A stretch of 64,000 nucleotides of DNA. Origin: Phytopythium helicoides (taxonomy: Eukaryota; Oomycota; Peronosporomycetes; Pythiales; Pythiaceae). The position numbers and the translations under genes are program-made. Location of the stretch: positions 769,001-833,000 of the forward strand of contig JANFNE010000017.1 in NCBI GenBank assembly GCA_024867545.1. Reading direction: 5' to 3'. The notes beneath the pieces are model-generated. The model worked only from the letters and a program-made list of their open reading frames with translations. It searched no databases and was not told the DNA's origin. This document shows positions 21,364-30,637 of this stretch, piece after piece (within the stretch, counting starts at the first letter, position 1; every line of letters begins with the position of its first letter).

Positions 21364-22551
21364 TCACTCGTTCCAGTACACGACGCCATCCATAATGCGG
21401 CGTGCTGTGCGGAAGACAGCAGCACTCGCAAGAGTCTGCGCTTCAGGGTCCATGTCAGCATCCACCTGAATGCGTCCGCTTGGGTGGGCGATTGTCACCA
21501 TTCCCTCGCTCACTGGCGACTCCGCAAGGCGTGAGTGAACAATCGAGCCACTCAGCCGTGCAGCCGCTGCAGTGCACAGTGCTCCCGTGAGTGGAATAGC
21601 GCGGTGGGGCTGGCCGTCTGAGATGAATCGCACCACCACATCAACAGCACTTGCGTCCTGTGTCTTGCCCGAAAGTAGTGTGTGCGTCGACGACCGCGAG
21701 ACGATGGCGATCTTGGGAATTGACCGCGGAACGAGCTCCTCGGAGTCGGCCATGCCCATCTTGACGGCAGCTTTGCGTCGGATGTCGTCTAGTAGCTTTA
21801 GCTTGTCCGGCTGCGCGTTGACTCGATCAGGGAGGATGTCGCCGGGAAGTCCAACGTCCTCGGCGAACACGAACACGTTGGGGTTGGTGGCGTCGACACA
21901 CGAAACGGGAATGCCGTCGACGTGGTCCAGCACGTTCCCCGTCGGGAGCAGCTTGCCGGTCTTGGAGCCCGCGGGGTCGATGAACTCGAGCTTAATGGGC
22001 GCTCCCGTGCCGCTGACGCCGTCGATGGCGAATTCTCCGCTGGCCAGCGCCTCGCCGTTGGCCACGGGGAAGGTGCTGTGGATATACTTGCGCGTGTTGG
22101 TGTTGAAGATGCGCACGGTCACGTCTCGCTGCTGGTCGTAGTCGAAGTCCTCGCCCAGCAGCCGAGCGTTGAACGCGAACGGCCCGACCGCAGCGCTCAT
22201 GTTGCCGCAGTTGCTGGTCGTGTCAACCACGGGCGAGTCGATGCCGACGCTCGCGAACGAGTAGTCCACGTCGGCCTTGGGGTCCTGAGCTCGTGGCGCC
22301 ACCACGCAGATCTTGGACAGCGACATGATGCCAGCCCCAAGGCCGTCGAGCTGCCTGCCGTTCGCGTCTGGAGACCCCATGATTTGCAGGAACACGCGCT
22401 CGCGGTCCTCAGTGGACGCCGGCAGGTCCGACTCGCGGAACATGACGCCGCGGGACGTGCCACCGCGGTAGTAGCCCGCGGGCGTCGCTCGCTGCGCCGA
22501 GAACGAGCGAGCGAGGGGCTTGGAGGCGGTCGACGCCGATCGAGAGAGCAT
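21364..22551 (-). CDS. prpF: PrpF-family isomerase (methylaconitate isomerase / oxalomesaconate tautomerase type), probably mitochondrial
   Basis: One intronless exon of 395 residues. The core opens with YYRGGTSRGVMFRESDLP, the PrpF/DUF453 signature, and carries SNCGNMSAAVGPFA with the family's key cysteine, TRKYIHSTFPV, DGVSGTGAPIKLEFIDPAGS and a C-terminal ALCTAAAARLSGSIVH. Relatives isomerise methylaconitate in the methylcitrate route for propionate or tautomerise oxalomesaconate. The first 20 residues (MLSRSASTASKPLARSFSAQ) lack acids and are rich in S, R and A, a good mitochondrial presequence, which is why I start at 22551 and not at 22638. The two genes are convergent: the plus-strand membrane-protein stop lies only about 100 bp away. 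Substrate cannot be fixed from sequence. Confidence 0.85.
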   Translation of the reverse strand: MLSRSASTASKPLARSFSAQRATPAGYYRGGTSRGVMFRESDLPASTEDRERVFLQIMGSPDANGRQLDGLGAGIMSLSKICVVAPRAQDPKADVDYSFASVGIDSPVVDTTSNCGNMSAAVGPFAFNARLLGEDFDYDQQRDVTVRIFNTNTRKYIHSTFPVANGEALASGEFAIDGVSGTGAPIKLEFIDPAGSKTGKLLPTGNVLDHVDGIPVSCVDATNPNVFVFAEDVGLPGDILPDRVNAQPDKLKLLDDIRRKAAVKMGMADSEELVPRSIPKIAIVSRSSTHTLLSGKTQDASAVDVVVRFISDGQPHRAIPLTGALCTAAAARLSGSIVHSRLAESPVSEGMVTIAHPSGRIQVDADMDPEAQTLASAAVFRTARRIMDGVVYWNE

Positions 22552-22956
22552 GGGCTGGCTTGTCGGCGAGCGGTGAAGTGGCGAAGTGATGGATGCAGGG
22601 TGAGGCCGAGGAGCGTGGTGATGAGTGGACGGATCCAATAGGTTGGTCCGGTCTCATGTGATGTGGGTGTGTGGTCTTGGTCACGTCACATCGCGGCGAA
22701 CGTCGACGTACATGCGCTGTATTCGGTGTGAGTATGGAGACAGGAATTCGAGGCGGGCTACTCATCCTATCCGACGTAGGGATGCAGCACAACACACCAA
22801 TCGATTGCGCAGTGGCTGTGCACGGAGGATCGTCCCGGAGTTGATGATAACAGCAAGGCGTGCTCTGGTTTTCCAAATGAGAACGCCCATTCACCTCACA
22901 TCTGGCTCAAGAAGCAACAATGGCATGCCTGAGGGTTTCATTGATGAAAACAGCAT
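22552..22956. other. Upstream region of the PrpF-family gene
   Basis: The frame stays open a short way above the chosen start, then the sequence looks non-coding. No other gene is recognised before the retroelement remnant. Confidence 0.4.
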
Positions 22957-23281
22957 CTATGCCTCCAGCGGTTCTGTGTAGTAAACTAAGCGTCCAATAA
23001 ATGCAGTATGCAAAGGAGGTAGCTCTCCAGTGTGGTCATGGCGCTGTCGGCGTTGAGCCTCGGCGAATCTGCTTTGAGCTGTTGGTTGCGGCGATCTTGC
23101 GATGATTCCATTTGCTTTTGCGTCCATGCCAAGGTTGGTCAGGTAGTCTGCAGCAGTGTTGTGTGTCCGCTTGGAATGCTTCCAGTCGATCGATGCGTAG
23201 TTTTGGCGTTTGCTTCGACAAGTGCATGCGAGTGGTGGCGCTTTCACTTGTGCCTCCCCATTTGGATAGCAGAGTTGTCAT
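22957..23281 (-). mobile_element. Retrotransposon RNase H remnant
   Basis: A minus-strand open frame contains RTHNTAADYLTNLGMDAKAN, resembling the C-terminal RNase H motif of retroelements ('..N..AD.LAN.AMD..'). Nothing of reverse transcriptase or integrase is found around it and no terminal repeats are seen, so only a decayed fragment is left. The assignment rests on this one motif. Confidence 0.45.
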
Positions 23282-23396
23282 GTCAAAATACGTATATCAA
23301 CATATTAATAATTCCCAGTAAACGTAGTCAGTCTACGCTTTCTGTCATTGAACTCGCTAGGGGTCCTTTTTCTGCTAAAATAATTCCTCGAACCAG

Positions 23397-23434
23397 CCAA
23401 TGGCCACTGAGTGTTCAAAATAGTTTCAGCCAAT
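23397..23434 (+). promoter_or_regulatory. Paired CCAAT boxes upstream of the Tudor/PDZ gene
   Basis: CAGCCAATGG (CCAAT 23397-23401) and CAGCCAATCG (CCAAT 23430-23434) are about 33 bp apart and 80-120 nt upstream of the start codon at 23516, in the same orientation as the gene. Confidence 0.4.
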
Positions 23435-23515
23435 CGAGCGCAGGAATAGCGCGCTGCTCTCGAGGGAAAGGCCACCACCAAAGCAAGTGGCGACGCAGCG
23501 GTTGACGTCAGGGCG

Positions 23516-25795
23516 ATGACCGCGGCGGTGGCCGCCGGCGCCAGCGACGTACGCGGCGCTCCTCCGACTGCCTGCGACCCCCGCGCTAACGCTACCGACT
23601 GGTCTGTGCAGGCGCCACGCGCGCTGGTGGGGCGTCGGGTTCGCAAGAGCTTCGGCGCGCGCGTCTTCTGGGGCTCCGTGGTGGGCCGCTACGCCGTGGG
23701 CGGCGGCGTCTTCTACAAGATCAGCTTCGACGACGGCGACGTGGACGTGCTTCCGGCAGACGAGGCGCTGGAGGACGTCGAGCAGGTCGCCGCGCCGCGC
23801 TGAGCCTGAGGCTGGGGAGCAAAACTGACGGTCGGAGGTGCTTGCAGGCGCGCAGGTTCGAGCAGGAGGACGCAGGAGACCGCGAGGCGTCGCCCTACCA
23901 GGCGGAGCTGCGGAGGCTCACCGCCAAGCGCAGGCGAGATGTCGGAGAGGTGCGCGTGCGCGTCTGGGGCCAGCGGCTGTACGCGTCCATCTACACGAGC
24001 GCCGAGCGCTGCACGTACATCAAGGAGTTCCTCAAGACGGAGGAGGGTGGAGAGGGAGAGCTTGAGGCCTCTGGGGTGGTCAATATCGGCGACTGCATTG
24101 TCGCTGTGGACGGTGAGCCCACACAGGGACTCAAGAGCCACCAGATCTCCGAGCTGATCCGCAGCAAGAGTCGCCCCATGTGGCTGACGCTTGTGCGGGG
24201 CGACGGTGTCTTGCTGGACGAGGAGGGCGTGAAGACAGAAGCACCACCAACAAAGAGACGGTCGGATCCGAAAGCAACTACCTCAGTGTCGCCTGCTGCG
24301 AGCGAGCTGGCTGCCAGTGCGTTCGCGAGGGTGGAAGCAGCAGCTGGGGTGAGCCCAAATCCTTCCACAGCACCAGTGGGGACTCCTATTACAGCTCCGC
24401 AGCCTGTCAGCTCCGTATCAGACCCACAACCAACTACTGCAACTCCAGAGCCCGCAGACAACTCCAGGTCTAATAGTGCCGCAAATTCGCCCCCGGTAGT
24501 GCAGCCGCGCGCGAAAGCAGACTCGCCGGCACTAGCGACGAGCGCACCGAGTGCAAAAACAGACCCACCGGCACCAATAGTGACTGCACCGAGAGATCTT
24601 CGACTTGAGGAGAAGGTTGCTGCAGCTTCCGCCATCGACAAGATGACGCAGCTCCGGGACGCCCTTGTACAAAGGCAAGCAGAAATTCGTCAGCGACAAG
24701 AGCGCATGCAGCAGCAGCTTCGAGAAATGGGTAGCAACATGCCCACGCGTGGCGCTAACAACCTCCGCAACCGACCGCTTACCAGGCATCTCCGTTCCCA
24801 CCCATCCATGTTCCAGCGCGGTTTGTCCAGCAAAGAGTGGACGGAACAATTCCGCACGGTATGGGAGCTCCCGTTCCTACCACTATGCCAAGCTCAATGG
24901 TGGCCCAACCTATGTATGCAGTAGTGCCAAGTGGCAACAGGCTGCCCATGCTCCATGCGAATGCAGAGGCGTGGAGAGCGCAGCAAGCCCGCGCAACCAA
25001 CCCTGCCGCGGCACGTTTTGTCTCCTATCCCCAGCAACACCTTCACCACCAGCAACTGCAACAATATGAGGCAATACCACCACAGTCGGCAGCTCCCTAT
25101 TTCAAACATCGCACGGCTCGACAATTCGGTCTACAACGCGGGCGTGTGTATGAAGCAACACATGGTCACATTAGGGGATTATCTGCTGGGGAAAGACGAT
25201 TCGACGATCGACCGCTCGCAGCAGCTAAATACACCACCACCTGGACAAAGCGCAGGCATCCTCCTCGGTTGAAGACGTAGTGGAAGCAGAGGCTGAAGGA
25301 GAAAGTGATCTCGAGGCAGATGCTGCTGCTATCGCCGCTCTCGGCGATACCGCAAGTAGCTCACCAAGCAAAGATGACAGCGCAAGCTCGTCATTCTTGT
25401 CCCCAGGGGCTGGTGCTACAAGTGATAGCGAGATGACGTCGTTTATTTCACCGTCAGTCTCGGTGACACCAGCATCCACCAACACCAAGCAGGTTGTGAT
25501 GAGCGACACCGCTGTGATGGTGACGATCCACAAACCCCGACTGCTGGTAACGCTAGGAACAATGGGCTCGCGTGTTGGGGTGACGTCCTTTGTGCAAGAT
25601 CATGATGGCAATCGTGGGGAGATCGAGGAGAGTGGCAAGGTTATCGTCGGCGACGTTATCGTCGCCGTGAACAACATGCGTGTAAAGCCGCATACGCCGC
25701 CTTCAGTACTGGCACATATCGTCAACACAAGCCCACGACCGCTTGTACTTGCGTTCGAGCGTGCCGAATGGGATACTTTGATGAATCAATACTAG
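23516..25795 (+). CDS. Tudor-like domain protein with two PDZ-like domains
   Basis: Exon 1 (23516..23785) encodes VGRRVRKSFGARVFWGSVVG and FYKISFDDGDVDVLP, a Tudor-like fold of the PTM/DIR17 type. After a 62-nt intron (23786..23847), residues about 100-210 form a PDZ-like domain (YTSAERCTYIKEFLKTEE, GDCIVAVDGEPTQGLKSHQI, PMWLTLVRG). A P/S/T-rich stretch, a coiled coil (LVQRQAEIRQRQERMQQQL) and Q-rich sequence follow. A second PDZ-like domain (VGVTSFVQDHDGN, VIVGDVIVAVNNMRV, RPLVLAFERAEW) ends the protein at 25795. The frame shifts near 24772, near 25100 and near 25250 while the composition stays coding. The role is unknown; the parts suggest a scaffold that may touch chromatin. Confidence 0.65.
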
Positions 25796-26053
25796 GAGCG
25801 CATAATGAAATGGTGCTCAGTTGTCAATCTGTGTTGTCATTTCGAGTTGGTCGCAACGAAAGTTTCCGTGGTTCGCTCATGACAATCAAAATGACCAGTG
25901 CCTCAGGATACGGCTTGCTTCGCGAACGCAGTCCAGTGGCCCGTCCAATCATGCGCTATGCGGTCCTTCAGCCTGATGTTCAGAAAAATTCATCGTACTT
26001 CTGCATGGCTCCCGAAACAGCGTCCACCACTCTGTTTTGTTGCAGATGCTGTG
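25796..26053. other. Convergent 3' region
   Basis: The gap lies between the stop of the PDZ gene and the likely stop of the minus-strand ubiquitin-like gene. Frames remain open by chance; no family is recognised. Confidence 0.4.
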
Positions 26054-27722
26054 TCAGTGCCGCCCTAGCTGATCACCCGAAGCACACCCATGCATCCAAA
26101 CGCACCTCGTTTCGTTCATGACGTAGACAGCACGGAATCCGCCCGATTCATCAAAACGCTGCGGAATACGAAGATACTTTAGAGCGAGTAATAAACTAAA
26201 CCAAAATCATGCTCTCTGTTACCTGCACAGTGCGAAGCCGACGAGAGTTGTCCACAGCCGTGACTGTCTCGACCATGATCGGGGACCCTTCAGAGCGAGT
26301 TTCAAAATGTTAGATCAGCAGTGATACAGTCATAGACCTCAACCTGCCATTACATACCTGTACGCTTGGATGTTGCCGTGACAACCAACAAGTTGGTACC
26401 GAGCTCCTGCATCGTGATATCCGCACCACGCAGAGCCGGATCATCCGTCTCAACCTAAAACCGAATGCAGCGCACGTGTTAGAAGAAACCTCGACACGAA
26501 AAACCGACTCGCTGACAAATCGTGCCTTCAGAATGCCATCCGCGACAGGCTTGATCCACATGTGGTGCGTTGTCGTCAGCCCATCGATAGTCGTGCGCGA
26601 CTGTCGCTGACTCCACACTCCTACATCGTTTACACAGCAAACACCGCATTGAGTGTTACCAATCGCAGACATTTTCGCTCACGGATGCGCAATACCTTCG
26701 CCGTCGCGGAAAACCAAGTCGTTCGAGATGACTTGGGTCCCTTCTTGCAGCGGGACGCTAGCACATTCTCCGTTCCAACGCCCCTCCATGCTGTACACCA
26801 CAATTAAGCGCTTTGTCAAATGAAGAGGCTCCATTGATGCAACACTAATACGAACCTTGGGAGAACGTGGAAGTTGCAACCATTCACGCGAACCGAGAGC
26901 TGGTTGAAGAATACGCGCGTGGATCCTACAATGTGAGCACAGCCTGCATTGGTATCGGCCTCGTCATCTAGGATTAAATGGCATGGAACGCACCCTTCTT
27001 GGGCAGGAAGTGTGGCGGGATGGTGCCACTGAGTGAGCGAGAAATGATGCTGTTCTCGACTCCGATGCGGTGCACCGTGCCATCTTGAAAGACGAAAGCG
27101 CGACCGTAAGTACAAGCGTGCGCAACAAGAGCGAGCTCCTACAACCCACCTTCTCCAGCGGCCCAGATGTTTTCTGGATCACCCACCCACCACAATCGCG
27201 GATCTCGTGAGCTCGCCATTCTCCAAGATTCCGAGCACGGCAGTAAACGCACCTTGCTTGAGCATCTTGAGGTTAGCCTCCTCGTGCTTTCGGCGGGTCT
27301 TGATAGACTCCGCCAGCAGCTTGTAGTTGAGCGGGTGGAACGGCTGGTGTGCCGGCTGCGCGTGGCGACGAGTCCGCGTTAGTTCAGGCTTGCAGCGCCC
27401 CCGCCCCCACGCAGGCAGGCAGCAACGCACCTCAATGTGCACGAGCACGTCTCCGTCCGTGATGCCGAGCTCGCCCAGCGTCTTCTCGTCCGGCAGCTCC
27501 TTGCCCTTGTGCAGCAGCAGGATGAACTTGGCGTGGCCCGACTCCTTGGTGAGCTCCTGGTACGCCGCCTGCCTCCCGCCCCTTCCGTCAGCCGCGCCCG
27601 CCGCCCAAAGCGCCAAAACCCGCGCGCACCTTGAGCCCCGCGACGCTCTCGGCCGGCGTCGTGTCCAGCGCCACGGCCAGCGCGTCGTTCTTGACCGTCA
27701 CCTTGATCGTCTCGCCCTCCAT
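26054..27722 (-). CDS. Ubiquitin-like domain protein with long C-terminal region of unknown fold
   Basis: Exons 27722..27630 and 27568..27431 encode a ubiquitin-like domain (METIKV-type start MEGETIKVTVKNDAL, then KFILLLHKGKELPDEKTLGE and DGDVLVHIE). Exon 3 from 27355 follows with PLNYKLLAESIKTRRKHEEA. Further pieces on the same strand read ENIWAAGEG, AFVFQDGTVHRIGVENSIIS, PPHFLPKK, EPLHLTKRLIVVYSMEGRWN, TTIDGLTTTHHMWIKPVADG, ITMQELGTNLLVVTATSKRT and IMVETVTAVDNSRRLRTVQY. The last part alternates strands like a lipocalin-type barrel, an inference from pattern only. Splice junctions are clear at CGTACAG|GTATGT and CAG|GTAACA; the 35-nt gap after FRVE may be a very short intron. Frame breaks near 27190, 27140, 26990 and 26690 leave the exact protein uncertain. 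The stop at 26054 is tentative. Confidence 0.5.
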
Positions 27723-28078
27723 ATCTTGCTGCGCACTTTCTCGTCGATACGGAAATGCGCGGCTTTGGCTCCGAGGGCAACTTCAAAGAGTCGTCTTGGG
27801 GACTGTATGCAGTACCGTGAGGGACACTGAAGCCCCCCGCCGCGACTTCTCGTGCGCATATCGCACCGCTGTCTCGGGTAAACTATGTGCGTTTCCGGCG
27901 TGGGCGCATCTAAACGACCGTCAAGCCTGCCGTATTTACGTGTTTCATTGTCGCGAAAATTCGATTCGTTTCTAGAACGCGCGCGTGATTGGTCAAAATA
28001 CCGATCCTTTTCGGCCAATCAGACCCTGTCCGACCTTGTGTTGGGTGTGCGGAATCCTGCCGTCGCCATCATCGGAAG
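27723..28078. promoter_or_regulatory. Divergent promoter of the ubiquitin-like gene and YME1
   Basis: A 356-bp gap between divergent starts. An ATTGG at 27986-27990 and a CCAAT at 28013-28017 face each other 22 bp apart (GTGATTGGTC ... GGCCAATCAG), about 65-90 nt upstream of the YME1 start. No TATA box is visible. Confidence 0.45.
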
Positions 28079-30443
28079 ATGCTGGTGCTGCGCCCGTCGA
28101 CGCGCCTGCTGCGCCTCGCCGCCGCCCCCGCGCGCGCCTCCGCGGCCGCCGGCGGCCCCTCGGCCGCGCCCTGGCGCCAGGTGCGTTCAGCCGCGCGATT
28201 TGGCGCCGAAACGCGCGCGAGACGCTGACTTTCGCGCTGGTTTGTGGACGTTGGCGACGCCAGGCGCCGCTGCTGCTGCAAGGTGCGGAGGGACCGGATC
28301 TGGGGGCTGGCGGGGTCTGTGGCTGATGGAGACGGCTTCCGACGGCAGGGAACGCGGCGGACGGCGCGCGGCGCTCGCTGTTCAACATGACGCAGCGCGG
28401 CAAGCTGCGACAGCTCAAGGCGCTGGAGAGGGACGCCAACCTGCACCCGGACGACGCGTACAAGCAGCTGCGCTTCCTGCAGGAGCTCAACAAGAGCTAC
28501 CCGGGGCATGTCGTGCGCCGCGTGGAGGAGAACCGGTTTGCGATCGACGAGGCGATCCAGAAGGAGTACATCAAGGCGCTCGTGAGGTGCGCTCACCAGT
28601 TTGTCCATTGCCGCGGCGGACGCCTCCACCTGATGACGATCTTTTGGCAGGACCAACCGCCTGGACTCGGTCGACATCCCGCAGCTGGCGGCTGCGCAGC
28701 GCTCGGGCGCCGCTGGGCCCTCGATGCAGATGGCGCCAATGGCGTCGCTCGGCCAGGTGGCCGCCGCCTCTAGCGGCGCGCAGGGCGTGACCGCCAACGA
28801 CCCGGTGTACGTGTCCATGGTCGAGGGGAGCTTCAAGAGCAACTTCTGGAAGACGCTGCGCACACTGGGCGTCGCGTTCCTCGTGGTGTCGGCGCTCGGC
28901 GCGATCCTGGACGAGAAGGTGGGCAAGTTCGGCGGCGCGCCGTCCAAGGTCATGGGTCCGACGGGCAGCGACAAGCGGTTCAGCGACGTCAAAGGCGCGC
29001 AGGAGGCCAAAGAGGAGCTCGAGGAGATTGTGCAGTTCCTGCGCGACCCGGCCCGGTTCACGCGTCTGGGCGGCAACCTTCCGAAGGGTGTGCTATTGAC
29101 GGGTCCTCCCGGCACGGGCAAGACGCTGCTCGCACGTGCCATTGCAGGCGAGGTACTGGAGGAGGCTCGTAAGTACCGGGAAATTATTCTAGGTGTTTCT
29201 GACAAGGAGTATGCAACTCTTGATGCAGGCTGGCGTGCCGTTCTTCTACTCGTCTGGGTCCGAGTTCGAGGAGATGTACGTTGGCGTCGGCGCTCGCCGC
29301 GTCCGCGACCTGTTCGAGTCTGCGAAGCGGAAGGCGCCGTGCATCATCTTCATCGACGAAATCGATGCCGTCGGTGGGACGCGCAAAGTGAAGGAGCAGC
29401 AGGCCATGAAGATGACGTTGAACCAGCTCCTGGTTGAGATGGACGGCTTCGACCAGAATCGAGGCATCATCGTGATCGGCGCGACGAACTACCCAGACGT
29501 GCTGGATAATGCGTTGATCCGCCCGGGTCGATTTGATCGGTGCGTTTGCGTTGTCGCTGGAGCACCAGTTGTATGAAGGGGCTATCTAATGAGTTGTCCT
29601 TTTTGTAGTCACGTGACCGTGGCGCTTCCGGATGTTGCCGGCCGCAAGGAGATCTTGGAGTTCTACGCAGGAAAGATCCCTCTGGGCGACGACGTCGATA
29701 TTGACGTGCTAGCGCGCGCGACGCCCGGCATGTCTGGTGCCGAGCTGAACAACCTAGTGAACGAGGCAGCTCTGCGGGCCTCGATGAAGAACGCGGACGT
29801 GGTGGACATGGACTCGTTCGAGTACGCGAAGGACAAAATTCTGATGGGTGCGGAGCGCAAGTCGGCGCTGATCACGCCCGAGTCGGCCAAGCTGACGGCG
29901 TACCACGAGGGCGGTCACGCGCTCGTGGCACTCAACACCCCCGGCGCGCACCCAGTGTACAAGGCAACGATCATGCCTCGTGGTCAGGCTCTTGGCATGG
30001 TATCGCAGCTTCCGGAGGGCGATCAGACATCCATCACGCGCAAGCAGCTGCTTGCGCGCCTGGATGTGTGCATGGGTGGCCGTGTTGCCGAGGAAATGAC
30101 GTTCGGTACAGACGAGATCACGGGCGGCGCATCGTCGGACATCCAGCAAGCGACGAACTTGGCACGCGTCATGGTGACTAAGTACGGCATGAGCGACGAA
30201 GTTGGCCTGGTGTTCCACGACCTGCGCGGAAATGACACAAGTGGGACGACTCGCAAGGTGATCGACGAGGAGGTCAAGAAGCTGTGCGACGCGTCGTACG
30301 ATCGCGCTAAGAAGATTCTGACGACACACAAGGGAGACCTGGAGAAGTTGGCACAGGCTCTCCTGGAGTACGAGACTCTGACCGGCGCTGAGATCAAAAA
30401 GATCCTGAAGGGTGAGAAGCTGGAGCGGAAGCCGTTGAAGTAA
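28079..30443 (+). CDS. YME1: YME1-type mitochondrial i-AAA protease (FtsH family)
   Basis: Six exons (28079..28180, 28264..28282, 28349..28586, 28651..29152, 29229..29539, 29609..30443) give 668 unbroken residues. A presequence ([20 protein letters not shown]) precedes one membrane helix ([20 protein letters not shown], about residue 200). The AAA module has [20 protein letters not shown] and the second region of homology [18 protein letters not shown]. The protease domain carries the zinc site HEGGH and [21 protein letters not shown] single helix after the presequence fits the intermembrane-space-facing i-AAA form, which degrades unassembled inner-membrane proteins. Exon 2 is a 19-nt microexon coding APLLLQ. 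Codon use is strongly GC3. Confidence 0.92.
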
Positions 30444-30637
30444 CGAGTAGGGGACTGGGCTGTGCATATCAAAGCGTTGTTGAGCGAGTTGTAGCGCAGA
30501 CAGAAAAACAAACAAACAAACATGATATCTCGTGAAGAGGAACATGATGGATAACTGCGGGTTTCCCCTGGAATGCTAACAGAAGTTGCATGATCAACGA
30601 ATAATGCATTATGCTAATGTTATTCTACGTGTCAGAC

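Noticed and set aside
21364..22551. Bacterial contamination as the source of the PrpF gene
   Set aside because: It sits between intron-bearing eukaryotic genes in similar base composition and carries a mitochondrial-type leader, so it belongs to this genome.
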